Shown: positions 27,830-36,576, numbered from the stretch's first letter. The stretch is DNA of 60,593 bases from Deltaproteobacteria bacterium (GCA_022340465.1 JAJDNW010000014.1:1-60593); one strand, 5' to 3'. Numbers and translations: made by a program. The notes: generated by a model from the sequence alone, not told the origin.

Positions 27830-28761
27830 ACCTTCACCGCCGCTCTCAATCTGGTACTGCGTGCCATCGGGTTGACGGCGATTTCTTCGGCAGACGGCCG
27901 CCGCGCCTTTTTCGTGAGCACCTGTAGCTGGGCCTTCCTCCCGCAGGCACACACGGGAAGGTCCGGCGGGCAGGTGCATGGGTTTTCCAGCATGCGCAAG
28001 CGGTGCTTGACGATCCGATCCTCCAGTGAATGAAACGCAAGAATACAGATACGGCCACCCGGCTTTAGAAAATCGACGGCGGTGTCCAAAAACTGCTCCA
28101 GGCGTTCCAGTTCCCTGTTGACGGCTATGCGCAGTGCCATGAAAACGCGCGTTGCCGGGTGCAACCCCGGTTTGCGCAACGCTTGCGGCACACACCGGCT
28201 CACGATGTCCGCCAGCTGGCTGCTGAAGCGTATCGCCTCTTTTTTTCTTTCCATGGTGATGCGTCGGGCTATCTGCCCGGCCCGGGGCTCCTCGCCGTAG
28301 CGTTTGAATAACCGCCTGAGTTCGGATTCATCCAGGTCGTTTACCAGATGCTCCGCCGTGATGTCGGAACGGATGTCCATGCGCATATCCAGCGGTTCTT
28401 CCCTGCTGAAGCTGAACCCGCGTCCGGATGAAGCTATATGGTGGAACGATATACCAAGGTCGAGAAGCATGCCGTCCACGGCAGGGATGTTCAGCCGGGA
28501 TAGCAGATCCGACATTTGTACGAAATTGCCGTGAAAGAGGTGGACCGTCGCATTGAAATGGTTGAGGGTGCAAAGGGCATTGTCGATAGCATCGCGATCC
28601 TGGTCCATGCCGACGAATATGCCGCCGGGCTCGATGGCACTGCAGAGAGCGGCGGCATGTCCGGACCCGCCAACCGTTCCATCGAAAAAGATGTTTCCGG
28701 GCTTGGGGTCCAGCAGCTGCAAAACTTCCGTAAGCATAACCGGGATATGCGCATAGCCCAT
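27820..28761 (-). CDS. rsmH: 16S rRNA (cytosine1402-N4)-methyltransferase
   Basis: 313 residues from the ATG at 28761, four bases after the mraZ stop. It starts MGYAHIPVMLTEVLQLL, and FFDGTVGGSGHAAALCSAI is the SAM-binding motif. DGMLLDLGISFHHIASSGRG and ILAFHSLEDRIVKHRLRML follow. The C-terminus ends NPMARSTRLRAAVKV, typical of the family. It methylates C1402 of 16S rRNA. It is the second gene of the dcw operon. Confidence 0.97.
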   Translation of the reverse strand: MGYAHIPVMLTEVLQLLDPKPGNIFFDGTVGGSGHAAALCSAIEPGGIFVGMDQDRDAIDNALCTLNHFNATVHLFHGNFVQMSDLLSRLNIPAVDGMLLDLGISFHHIASSGRGFSFSREEPLDMRMDIRSDITAEHLVNDLDESELRRLFKRYGEEPRAGQIARRITMERKKEAIRFSSQLADIVSRCVPQALRKPGLHPATRVFMALRIAVNRELERLEQFLDTAVDFLKPGGRICILAFHSLEDRIVKHRLRMLENPCTCPPDLPVCACGRKAQLQVLTKKARRPSAEEIAVNPMARSTRLRAAVKVCP

Positions 28762-28765
28762 CGGG

Positions 28766-29212
28766 TCAAATTCCCAGTTTTGCGATTTCGTTGCGGACTT
28801 CCTCCTTTTGCATGTCTTTCTCCATGAAGCCGTTTTCCTTGTCCCAGTTCTGGCGGGACCAGATTTCAAAGTGGTCCAGAACCCCCACCATGACGATTTC
28901 CCGGTCAAGGCCGGCATATTCCCTCAGTGTCGGGGGGATCAGGATGCGGTCCTGACGGTCACAGCCGCACTCGAAGGCGCCGCCGATGAACACCCGCCGA
29001 AAGCGGCGCATGGCGTCGCTTTTCTCCGCCAGGGAGAGAATTTTTGCTTCGATTTTTTCCCAATCCGGCAGGGTGTATGCCACGAGGCCGTTATCCATCC
29101 GCGAAATCATCAGACAGGCGTTTTCGCTTTTCTGAATGGGCGTACGAAACCGTTTGGGAATGATGATTCTTCCCTTGGTGTCGATGGTATGGAAAGAGCT
29201 TCCCCGAAACAT
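28766..29212 (-). CDS. mraZ: Transcriptional regulator MraZ
   Basis: 148 residues with two SpoVT/AbrB-like repeats: MFRGSSFHTIDTKGRIIIPK and, in the second half, GCDRQDRILIPPTLREYAGL. MraZ is a DNA-binding ring that represses its own dcw operon through GTGGG-like repeats. Matching repeats with 10-bp spacing lie just upstream of its start codon. It is the first gene of the cluster. Confidence 0.96.
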   Translation of the reverse strand: MFRGSSFHTIDTKGRIIIPKRFRTPIQKSENACLMISRMDNGLVAYTLPDWEKIEAKILSLAEKSDAMRRFRRVFIGGAFECGCDRQDRILIPPTLREYAGLDREIVMVGVLDHFEIWSRQNWDKENGFMEKDMQKEEVRNEIAKLGI

Positions 29213-29216
29213 AATT

Positions 29217-29242
29217 CACCAATAATATCCACTTAAATCCAC
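29217..29242 (-). promoter_or_regulatory. Predicted MraZ operator (three GTGG-type repeats)
   Basis: On the minus strand GTGGA (29242-29238), GTGGA (29232-29228) and TTGGTG (29222-29217) recur every 10 bp, directly between the promoter and the mraZ start. This is the layout known for MraZ autoregulation. Confidence 0.7.
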
Positions 29243-29251
29243 TTTCTGGCG

Positions 29252-29280
29252 ATAAAAACCTATTATTGAAAAAAAGTCAA
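29252..29280 (-). promoter_or_regulatory. Sigma-70-type promoter of the dcw cluster
   Basis: TTGACT (29280-29275), 17-bp spacer, TTTTAT (29257-29252) on the minus strand. The predicted start would fall at about 29245, right at the edge of the MraZ repeats. The flanking region to about 29400 is strongly AT-rich. Confidence 0.65.
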
Positions 29281-29449
29281 GAAAAAATTTAAATAATTCC
29301 GATATTTTTTATAATAATTATTGAGTGTTAATCAAAAATAAGGAAAAATTTAAAGATGTGGATCTTTGTGGGGGAAATTTTATTGAATAGGAATTTTATG
29401 GTCTAAGGAGGGGACAGCGTCAAAATTGCGATTATTTAACGGTTAAAAG

Positions 29450-29479
29450 TTGACAATAAATCGGCAGGGTTGATACTGA
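29450..29479 (+). promoter_or_regulatory. Possible promoter giving a leaderless MBL mRNA
   Basis: TTGACA at 29450-29455, then 18 bp to TACTGA at 29474-29479, with TGA just upstream resembling an extended -10. The ATG at 29487 would be at or very near +1, and no ribosome site precedes it. The -10 match is weak. Confidence 0.35.
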
Positions 29480-29486
29480 TTAGCGC

Positions 29487-30185
29487 ATGCATATTCGACA
29501 GTTCAGATACGCTTCAGACAACTTAAGTTATTTGATTTATGGAGAAAATCAGGCTTTAGCCATTGACGGTGGCGCTGTCGACGAGATTCTGGGGTTTATC
29601 GGGGATGCCGGCCTGGAGCTTTCAGCCGTTACCAACACCCACTCCCATGCGGACCACACCTCGGGAAATCAGGCGCTTCTGGAAAAGACCCGGGCCCGCT
29701 ATCAGGATCACCGTGCGCTGGCGCATGCAGGGGAATTGTCGCTGGAAAAGGAGATTATCCAGGTTTACCCGACCCCCGGCCATACGCTCGATTCGGTCGT
29801 GTTTCACTGGAACAAGATGCTGATAACCGGCGACACCCTGTTTAACGGCACGGTGGGGACCTGTTTTTCAGGCGATCTCAAGGCCTTTCACCGCTCTATC
29901 CGGCGGTTGGTCAAACTGCCTGAAGATACGCTGATCTATGCCGGTCATGATTACCTGGAATATGCCATGGCGTTTGCCAGGCTCGTAGAACCCGGCAACC
30001 GGGAAATCGACGGCTATCTCGAGGCCTATCGGCCGGCGCATGTTGTTTCAGAACTGGGGGATGAATTGAAAGTCAATCCATTTCTGCGGTACAACCACCC
30101 GGAGATGATTGAGATCCTGAAGGAGCGCGGTTATGCCGTCGCTTCGGAATACGAACGGTTCGAAGGGGTCATGCACCTGGAATAA
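29487..30185 (+). CDS. Metallo-beta-lactamase-fold hydrolase, glyoxalase II-like
   Basis: 232 residues. The Zn motif is THSHADHTSGN (HxHxDH). Further ligands lie in TPGHTLDS, ITGDTLFNGTVGTC (Asp) and YAGHDYLEYAMAF (His). The pattern fits GloB-like thioester hydrolases and related persulfide dioxygenases/MBL enzymes. The substrate is not evident. The start is the ATG at 29487; there is no visible ribosome site, so the mRNA may be leaderless. The HD-domain gene follows with 2 bp between, so they are co-transcribed. Confidence 0.85.
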   Translation: MHIRQFRYASDNLSYLIYGENQALAIDGGAVDEILGFIGDAGLELSAVTNTHSHADHTSGNQALLEKTRARYQDHRALAHAGELSLEKEIIQVYPTPGHTLDSVVFHWNKMLITGDTLFNGTVGTCFSGDLKAFHRSIRRLVKLPEDTLIYAGHDYLEYAMAFARLVEPGNREIDGYLEAYRPAHVVSELGDELKVNPFLRYNHPEMIEILKERGYAVASEYERFEGVMHLE

Positions 30186-30187
30186 AA

Positions 30188-30904
30188 ATGAAAATGTACG
30201 CAACGAGCCCCCTGAAAAAAGAAAAAGCATGCGCGCCGGTGACCGTCGGATCCGAGGAGGGCTTGAGCACCCTGGTTACAAACATCAAACGGCAGGCGGC
30301 CGGGATGCTTGCGGGGCACTCGAGGAGCCACGACTGGGAGCACACCCAGCGGGTTTTCCGGTTGTGCCGCCACATCGGGTCGGTCGAGGGAGTGGACATG
30401 GAGGTGGTTCTTGCCGCCGCCTGCCTGCACGACATCGGGCGCCGTTATCAGGACAGGTCAGGCGGGAAGGTGTGCCATGCCTTGAAGGGCATGGAACTGG
30501 CGCGTCCGATCGTCGAACCATTGCCGATTTCGGAGGACCGCAGGGCCAACATTCTGCATTGCATCGCGGCGCATCGTTTTCGCAAACCGCCGGCGCCGGC
30601 AACCCCGGAGGCCAGGGTTCTGTTTGACGCCGACAAACTGGATGCCATCGGCGCCGTAGGGGTTGCCAGGGCGTATTTGTTTGCCGGTGAAGTGGGCGCC
30701 CGGCTGCACAATTCCGATGCGAATGTGGCGGAAACCAGCGCCTACTCGTCTGAAGATACCGGGTTTCGGGAGTTTACGGTCAAGTTGTCCAAAATCAGGG
30801 ACCGCATGTTAACCGGTGAGGGCATGCGGATAGCGGCTGGCCGGCATGCGTTCATGGCGGCGTTTTTTGAACGGTTGGAAGCCGAACACAGGGGCGATCT
30901 GTAG
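30188..30904 (+). CDS. HD-domain phosphohydrolase
   Basis: 238 residues. The HD metal motif reads SHDWEHTQRVFRLCRHI, then VLAAACLHDIGRRYQD (His-Asp), a further His in ILHCIAAHRF, and Asp in LFDADKLDAIGAVGVARAYL. This arrangement matches small soluble HD hydrolases of the YpgQ/YedJ type, which act on nucleotides or similar phosphoesters. The substrate is unknown. It is adjacent to the MBL gene in one operon; the hairpin repeat at 30939 follows. Confidence 0.82.
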   Translation: MKMYATSPLKKEKACAPVTVGSEEGLSTLVTNIKRQAAGMLAGHSRSHDWEHTQRVFRLCRHIGSVEGVDMEVVLAAACLHDIGRRYQDRSGGKVCHALKGMELARPIVEPLPISEDRRANILHCIAAHRFRKPPAPATPEARVLFDADKLDAIGAVGVARAYLFAGEVGARLHNSDANVAETSAYSSEDTGFREFTVKLSKIRDRMLTGEGMRIAAGRHAFMAAFFERLEAEHRGDL

Positions 30905-30938
30905 GCGTGGCCGGGTCGAAAACCTATTTTGACCAAAT

Positions 30939-31058
30939 ATTGAACACTCCCCGCAGCAAGCGTAAGGGGAATCTCCACCGTAAGGAATTCTATCACTTAT
31001 GATTCGCTCGCTTACCCTGCAGCAAGCTGCAGGGAATGCGCTCGCTGTCTCGGTTCAA
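30939..31058 (-). repeat. Dispersed hairpin repeat, copy C (expanded)
   Basis: Read on the minus strand it begins TTGAACCGAGACAGCGAGCG, has a full hairpin CCCTGCAG-CTTG-CTGCAGGG, then about 55 bp of extra sequence, and ends GCTTGCTGCGGGGAGTG + TTCAAT like the other copies. The two stem variants (CCCTGCAG and CCCCGCAG types) occur in the same element. Confidence 0.8.
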
Positions 31059-31133
31059 AAACGGTTTTAATTCCGGGATGGATGTACACGTACGCGTCTC
31101 TCGGAACATCCTTAAAACGATAAGGAGCGGTTT

Positions 31134-31814
31134 ATGAGCATCAATGTCGTAGACAAGATCGACGGATTGGTAAAAGTGAGGCACGTGCTTATCAGTGTTT
31201 CGGACAAAAGGGGCCTCGAGGCGTTCATTCCACGCCTGGTGGAGCTCAGTCCGGAAACAAAATTTTTGAGCACCGGGGGTACGTACAGCCGCCTGAAGGA
31301 GATCATGGGCGCAACGGCGGACACCCGCCTCAGTCAGGTGGCGGATTACACCGGGCAGCCGGAAACCCAGGGCGGACTGGTAAAAACACTGGACTTCAAG
31401 ATCTATTTGGGCCTGCTGACGGAAACCTACAACGAGGCCCATCAGCAGGATTTGGCCAGGACGCAGAGCGTTCCCATCGACATGGTCGTTGTCAACCTGT
31501 ATCCCTTCCGGGAAACCATTGCCAAGGAAGGGGTGACCGTGGAGCAGGCCCGCGGCAACATCGACATCGGAGGTCCGTGCATGATCCGTGCTTCGGCCAA
31601 GAATTTTATCCGGGTCGCATCGGTGGTGGATCCGGACGATTACCCCGCCATACTGGACGAGTTGGCGGAAAACGGCGGTGCGACGTCGCTGGATCTCCGG
31701 TTCCGCCTGGCGCAGAAGGCCTTCGGGCACACGGCGGAATACGATGGCACCATCCGGGATTTTTTAAGGGCCAAAACCGTTGGGGAGGTGGATGGCTGCT
31801 ACGAGAAAGATTGA
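31134..31814 (+). CDS. purH: IMP cyclohydrolase (PurH N-terminal domain as a separate protein)
   Basis: 226 residues covering the MGS-like IMP cyclohydrolase domain only: VRHVLISVSDKRGLEAFIPR, FLSTGGTYSRLKEI, QVADYTGQPETQGGLVKTLD and DMVVVNLYPFRETIAKEG. NIDIGGPCMIRASAKNFIRV is the family signature. It closes the ring of FAICAR to IMP. AAGGAG precedes the ATG. In most bacteria this domain is fused to the AICAR transformylase; here it stops and a second gene begins 72 bp downstream. Confidence 0.9.
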   Translation: MSINVVDKIDGLVKVRHVLISVSDKRGLEAFIPRLVELSPETKFLSTGGTYSRLKEIMGATADTRLSQVADYTGQPETQGGLVKTLDFKIYLGLLTETYNEAHQQDLARTQSVPIDMVVVNLYPFRETIAKEGVTVEQARGNIDIGGPCMIRASAKNFIRVASVVDPDDYPAILDELAENGGATSLDLRFRLAQKAFGHTAEYDGTIRDFLRAKTVGEVDGCYEKD

Positions 31815-31886
31815 GAACATTTCCTGTTTTCGTGATGGTTCCGATTTTTCGAAAAGACAAGGAGTTCAAACCAGAGGAGGCTTGTC

Positions 31887-33137
31887 ATGGCCGATGACCT
31901 GAAAAAGATGTACCGCACCATCGTGGACGACCACTTCCCGCCGAAGATGGAAATCAGCTTCGTGGACGACAACCAGCGGCAGACGCTTTTTTACGAAAAG
32001 GTGATCTGGCGCGTCGGCGGCGTCGACAAAGGATTGAGGTACGGCGAAAATCCGGGGCAGGAAGCGGCCCTGTACCGGCTTGCAAACGGCAACCTGGTAT
32101 TGGGTGAGACCCAAACCATTCAACCCGGGCAATATCTGGCCTCGGACATCGAGCTGCTGCAGTCCGGCAAGCATCCCGGGAAGACCAACCTGACGGATGC
32201 CGACAATTCCCTCAACATTCTCAGGTATTTTGTCGATCGGCCCACCGTGGTGATCGTCAAGCACAACAACCCCTGCGGTGTCGCCCAGGCGGATTCGCTG
32301 GAGGAGGCTTACGTCAAGGCCAACATGGCGGACCGCGTAGCGGCGTTCGGCGGCTGCATCGCGGCCAACAGGGCGGTGGACCGGGCGGCCGCCGAAGCCA
32401 TTGCCGGCCAGTATGCCGAGGTGGTGGTGGCGCCGGACTTCGAGGACGGTGTCATGGCTGTTTTCGAAAAGAAGAAAAATCTCAGGGTGATAAGAATCGG
32501 CAATATCGACCGACTGCAGACGTTTGTCGGACAGCGCTGCGTCGAGTTCAAAAGCCTGATCGACGGCGGCATCATCGCCCAGTGGTCCTTTGTCCCGGCC
32601 GCCAGGACCAAGGAAGACCTCACGCCGGCCAGTTGCGAGTACAAAGGCAAGACCTACACCATAGGGAGGGAGCCGAACGAAAAAGAGTATGCCGACATGC
32701 TGTTCGGGTGGCTGGTGGAATCCGGCATCACCTCCAATTCGGTCATTTATGTCAAAGACCTGGTAACGATCGGCATCGGCACCGGAGAGCAGGACAGGGT
32801 CGGGGTGGCCGAAATCGCCCGGGACAAAGCCTACCGGAAACTGGCGGATCGGTTGTGCTTTGAGAAGCACGGCATTTCCTACAACGACATGCAAGACCCG
32901 GAGGCGAGGGCCGAACTGGATCAAGCGGTGGCGGCAGCCAGGGGCGGCCTCGTCGGTGCGGCCATGGTCAGCGACGCCTTCTTCCCGTTCAGGGACGGTA
33001 TCGACGTGGGCATCCGCGAGGGGGTTTCCTGTGTCATCCAGCCCGGAGGATCGGCAAACGACTATCAGTCCATCGAAGCCTGCAATGAGGCGGGGGTGGC
33101 CATGGTGTACACCGGGCAGCGCAGCTTCAAGCACTAA
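31887..33137 (+). CDS. purH: AICAR transformylase (PurH C-terminal domain as a separate protein)
   Basis: 416 residues containing the AICARFT half of PurH. The folate/AICAR-site motif is VIVKHNNPCGVAQADS, and RYGENPGQEAAL, AAFGGCIAANRAVD, SDAFFPFRDGID and IQPGGSANDYQSIE are characteristic. It formylates AICAR with 10-formyl-THF. GAGGAGG lies six bases before its ATG. It is a clean full-length gene with its own start, so this is a true split and not a frameshift. Confidence 0.92.
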   Translation: MADDLKKMYRTIVDDHFPPKMEISFVDDNQRQTLFYEKVIWRVGGVDKGLRYGENPGQEAALYRLANGNLVLGETQTIQPGQYLASDIELLQSGKHPGKTNLTDADNSLNILRYFVDRPTVVIVKHNNPCGVAQADSLEEAYVKANMADRVAAFGGCIAANRAVDRAAAEAIAGQYAEVVVAPDFEDGVMAVFEKKKNLRVIRIGNIDRLQTFVGQRCVEFKSLIDGGIIAQWSFVPAARTKEDLTPASCEYKGKTYTIGREPNEKEYADMLFGWLVESGITSNSVIYVKDLVTIGIGTGEQDRVGVAEIARDKAYRKLADRLCFEKHGISYNDMQDPEARAELDQAVAAARGGLVGAAMVSDAFFPFRDGIDVGIREGVSCVIQPGGSANDYQSIEACNEAGVAMVYTGQRSFKH

Positions 33138-33178
33138 CGTGAAATGGCCGCGTCGCTACGGAGCGGCAATTTCACGTT
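33136..33178 (+). terminator. Hairpin after the AICAR transformylase gene
   Basis: AACGTGAAATGGCCGC pairs with GCGGCAATTTCACGTT (one mismatch, 11-base loop), beginning within the stop codon. No clear U-run follows, so it may be a stabilising or Rho-assisted end. Confidence 0.5.
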
Positions 33179-33294
33179 GAAGGTTTGCCCGTTTGATGAT
33201 AAAAGAGACCGGTTCGAATCCAATCGTAAAAGGGAAATGATCGGTACCGCAACGGCGGTGTTTACAAAAGAATATTCATGCAGGCGGTGAGAAG

Positions 33295-35241
33295 ATGAAT
33301 GAGATTGTGTTCAGTTCCTGGGGAAACCGGATAACCGACAAGCGCGATGTTTCGAAACAGAATGCGGGCGTACGGCCTTCTCTGCCCGAGACATTCAGGC
33401 AGGATGAAGCGATCAAGGCCTTTATCGGATGGGACGGCATCGTAATCCGTTCCGACGATGTCGACATTGTGGACCTTTGCCGGGCATATATGGCTGCGGT
33501 GCGCGACCAGTCGTGCGGAAAATGCATTCCCTGCCAGACCGGTACGAATGTCATGGCCGCCATTCTCGACAAAATCTGCCGCGGCGAAGGAACTCCCGCC
33601 GATGTGGAGCGCCTGGGCGAGGTGGCGGGGGTGGTGAGCAGTTCGGCCAAATGCGGCGTGGGCAAAACGGGCCCCATTGCACTGATGCACGCCCTGACGT
33701 ATTTTCCGGATGCCTTTGCCGAGGCCGTCAGCGGCAAGGCCCCCGTGAAAGCCGGGACTTACTACACCAACGTTACCGCCCCCTGTATGGACGCGTGCCC
33801 GATCCATCTCGATATTCCGCAATACGTAGAACTTATCAAGGAGGGAAAATTCGAAAAGGCCCTGGACGTGATCCGATGCCGGCTTCCGGTCCCGGGCATT
33901 GTCGGCCGCGTCTGTGTACGCCCCTGCGAAGAGAACTGCCGCCGAGCCAACCTTGACGAAGCCGTTTCCATCAAGTACCTGAAGCGGTTCGTTGCCGACC
34001 ACGAACTGGCCATGCACAGGGCACCGAACTATGTGATCGAACCGTCTGCCAAGACCGGCAAGGTGGCCGTCGTGGGGGCCGGTCCGGCAGGGGTTACCTG
34101 CGCATATCAACTGGCTAAAAAGGGGCATGCCGTGACCGTTTTCGAAGGCCTCGGAGAGCCGGGCGGCATGTCGGCGATGGGTATCCCGGATTATCGTCTG
34201 CCACGCCATATCCTGCGTGGGGAGGTGGAGAGGATACAGGAGATGGGCGTCGACATCCGGTACAACACGGCTGTGGGCAGGGACGTGAAGCTCTCACAAC
34301 TGGAGGAGGATTACGACGCCGTGTTCATCGGCATCGGCGCCCAGGGAAGCTCCCCCATGCGGGTCGAGGGCGAGGACAAGGGATACAAGGGGTTCATCCC
34401 CGGAGTGCAGTACCTCAAAGAAATCAACGAAGGCCGCGATCCTTACCCGGAGGGCAAACGGGTTGTGGTGATCGGCGGCGGCAACGTGGCCATCGACTGC
34501 GTCAGGTGCTCCTTCAGGATCAACAAGGAGGATGTCAACCTGGTTTATCGGCGGACACGGGCGGAAATGCCGGCCGATGAAGTCGAAATTGTGGACGCCG
34601 AGGAAGAGAAGGTGCAGTTTCACTTTCTGACGACACCCGTCAGAATCCTGGAAGAGAACGGCGTGGTGACGGGCCTGGAGTGTATCCGCATGAAGCTGGG
34701 GGCGCCCGACAAAAGCGGCCGCCGTCGTCCCGTGCCGATCGAGGGCTCCGAGTTTGTTTTTGACTGCGACACGGTTGTGCCGGCCATCGGCCAGCGCGTG
34801 GATCTTTCCCTTTTGGAGGGTGTCGACGGGGTGGAGACGACCGCCTGGAACACCATCATTGTGGACGGCGTCACCAAGCAGACCAGCCGTCCCAAGCTTT
34901 TTTCGGCCGGCGACTGTGAAACCGGCCCCGGGGCACTGATCACGGCCTGTGCAGGGGGGCGCAAGGCCGCCCAGAGCATCGACCGCCAGATCAACGGACT
35001 GCCACTCGAGTACACGGACAACGACCGCTTTCACGAACTGTTTGCCGGCATCAAGGTCTACGATCCGGACGAAAACCTGGGAGATATTGGAAAACGCAGC
35101 CGCAAGCACCTGGAGATGATGCCGCCGGACACGCGCAAGTATGTTTTCGACGAAGTGGAAAAAGGGTACACGACGCCCGATGCAAGGGAAGAGGCCCGGC
35201 GCTGCCTGCGTTGCTACCGGATTTCCATGGTGGCCGTATAA
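33295..35241 (+). CDS. NuoF-type Fe-S domain fused to a GltD-like FAD/NADPH oxidoreductase
   Basis: 648 residues. Residues about 70-120 are a NuoF C-terminal [4Fe-4S] domain (SCGKCIPC, Cys 74/77/80 and C120). Residues about 160-230 are the GltD/dihydropyrimidine-dehydrogenase double cluster (CMDAC at 164-168; CVRPCEENC at 207-215). Then come FAD (VAVVGAGPAGVTCAYQLA) and NAD(P)H (VVVIGGGNVAID) Rossmann motifs and a second FAD motif (LFSAGDCETGPGALI). C-terminal RRCLRCY adds two Cys. Such proteins pass electrons between NAD(P)H and Fe-S partners and are often paired with NuoE/F, hydrogenase or formate dehydrogenase; no such partner is next to it here. It is not the glutamate synthase beta chain, since no large subunit is nearby. 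Confidence 0.88.
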   Translation: MNEIVFSSWGNRITDKRDVSKQNAGVRPSLPETFRQDEAIKAFIGWDGIVIRSDDVDIVDLCRAYMAAVRDQSCGKCIPCQTGTNVMAAILDKICRGEGTPADVERLGEVAGVVSSSAKCGVGKTGPIALMHALTYFPDAFAEAVSGKAPVKAGTYYTNVTAPCMDACPIHLDIPQYVELIKEGKFEKALDVIRCRLPVPGIVGRVCVRPCEENCRRANLDEAVSIKYLKRFVADHELAMHRAPNYVIEPSAKTGKVAVVGAGPAGVTCAYQLAKKGHAVTVFEGLGEPGGMSAMGIPDYRLPRHILRGEVERIQEMGVDIRYNTAVGRDVKLSQLEEDYDAVFIGIGAQGSSPMRVEGEDKGYKGFIPGVQYLKEINEGRDPYPEGKRVVVIGGGNVAIDCVRCSFRINKEDVNLVYRRTRAEMPADEVEIVDAEEEKVQFHFLTTPVRILEENGVVTGLECIRMKLGAPDKSGRRRPVPIEGSEFVFDCDTVVPAIGQRVDLSLLEGVDGVETTAWNTIIVDGVTKQTSRPKLFSAGDCETGPGALITACAGGRKAAQSIDRQINGLPLEYTDNDRFHELFAGIKVYDPDENLGDIGKRSRKHLEMMPPDTRKYVFDEVEKGYTTPDAREEARRCLRCYRISMVAV

Positions 35242-35244
35242 AAA

Positions 35245-35282
35245 AATAACCTTTCCCGCGTCAGCACGCGGGAAAGGTTATT
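35245..35282. terminator. Bidirectional terminator between the flavoprotein gene and hisD
   Basis: A perfect 16-bp stem AATAACCTTTCCCGCG/CGCGGGAAAGGTTATT with a 6-base loop lies between the two convergent genes. A-run before and T-run after it give U-tails in both directions. It covers the hisD stop codon. Confidence 0.9.
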
Positions 35283-36576
35283 TTAAACGGATGCGGACGG
35301 CATTCGCATGCGCCCCCAGACCTTCCACTTCGGCCAGCCGCATGACGTCTGCGGCTTCCTTCCTGAATGCATCTTTCGAGTATTGGATGATGCTGGACTT
35401 TTTCATGAAATGATCCACGGACAGGGCAGAGGCATACCGGGCGGTTCCGGCCGTCGGCAGCACGTGGTTCGGGCCGGCCATGTAGTCACCCACCGGCTCC
35501 GGGGTGTAGTCGCCTAAAAATATGGCCCCTGCGTTGCGGATGAGGGCGATGCGGCTCAGGGGGTCTTTTATCTGGAGCTCCAGGTGCTCGGGGGCAATTC
35601 GGTTGGCGAAATCGACGGCGGTGCCTATGTCCGGGACGACCATGAGGGCCCCGTAGCGTTGCAGTGATGCGGCGGCCGTTTCATGGCGGGCAAGCGCCGT
35701 CAGCTGGGTTTTCAGTTCGGCGGACACGGCTCCGGCCGTTTCTCGAGAAGTCGTCACTAAAACAGCGGAGGAGAGCGGATCGTGTTCGGCCTGTGAAAGC
35801 AGATCCGCGGCGATGTAGGCGGGGTTGGCGGAGTCATCGGCGATCACGAGAATCTCACTGGGGCCGGCGATCATATCGATGCCCACCTCTCCGGCCACCA
35901 GCTTTTTAGCGAGGGTTACATAGATATTGCCCGGTCCTACGATGACATTCGCCCGGGGAACGGTTTGCGTACCGTAGGCCAGGGCTGCAACAGCCCAGGC
36001 GCTGCCTACTTTGTACACTTCATCGACACCCGCCTTTCGGGCGGCCACCAGCAGATGGGGGTCCACACCGCCGTCGCGCATGGGGGGGGTCACCATGCAG
36101 ATTTTTCCGACACCGGCGATGTTGGCGGGAATGGCTCCCATCAGCACGGTGGAGACCAGTGGCGTTTTACCGCCCTTACCGCCGGGAACGTATACACCGG
36201 CGGCATCGACAGGCCGGACGACCTGACCGAGAAGGGTTCCTTCCCGTTCGACATTGATCCATGAGGAGGTCCGCTGCTGCCGGTGAAAGTGCTTGATTTG
36301 CCTGCAGGCGCGGTTCAGCGCCTTCACAAAGGCCCGGTCCACCTTCTTGGGTGCGGCCGCCATTTCCTCCCGGCTGACCACGAGTTGTTCCCGTTGCAGC
36401 TTCGGGGCATCGAAACGGCGGGTATAGTCCAAGAGCGCGTCGTCGCCGTTTTTCTTGACGTCGTCGATGATGCGGGCCACCGCGGTCACGTCTTTCTTCC
36501 TGAAACCGATGGAGCGGTTTTCGATGGCCCTTAACTTTTTTTCCGCCTCGGGTGACGGGTATCGAAATATTTTCAT
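35278..36576 (-). CDS. hisD: Histidinol dehydrogenase
   Basis: 432 residues from the ATG at 36576 (MKIFRYPSPEAEKKLRAIEN); an ATG at 36582 is equally possible, and the longer in-frame extension is unsupported. Motifs: VYVPGGKGGKTPLVSTVLMG, NVIVGPGNIYVTLAKKLVAG, IDMIAGPSEILVIADD and LLSQAEHDP with catalytic Glu/His. The C-terminus has PNHVLPTAGTARYASALSV. It performs the last two oxidations of histidine synthesis. It stands alone, facing away from serC. The 5' region on its strand contains GC-rich hairpins (36640-36690) followed by T-runs that might be an attenuator. Confidence 0.96.
   Translation of the reverse strand: MKIFRYPSPEAEKKLRAIENRSIGFRKKDVTAVARIIDDVKKNGDDALLDYTRRFDAPKLQREQLVVSREEMAAAPKKVDRAFVKALNRACRQIKHFHRQQRTSSWINVEREGTLLGQVVRPVDAAGVYVPGGKGGKTPLVSTVLMGAIPANIAGVGKICMVTPPMRDGGVDPHLLVAARKAGVDEVYKVGSAWAVAALAYGTQTVPRANVIVGPGNIYVTLAKKLVAGEVGIDMIAGPSEILVIADDSANPAYIAADLLSQAEHDPLSSAVLVTTSRETAGAVSAELKTQLTALARHETAAASLQRYGALMVVPDIGTAVDFANRIAPEHLELQIKDPLSRIALIRNAGAIFLGDYTPEPVGDYMAGPNHVLPTAGTARYASALSVDHFMKKSSIIQYSKDAFRKEAADVMRLAEVEGLGAHANAVRIRLK

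Noticed and set aside
30939-31058. Possible CRISPR array because of repeated palindromes
   Set aside because: Only one expanded element with no regular spacers, and no cas genes in the window.
33295-35241. Glutamate synthase small subunit (gltD)
   Set aside because: The NuoF-type N-terminal domain and the absence of a gltB gene argue for a different oxidoreductase.
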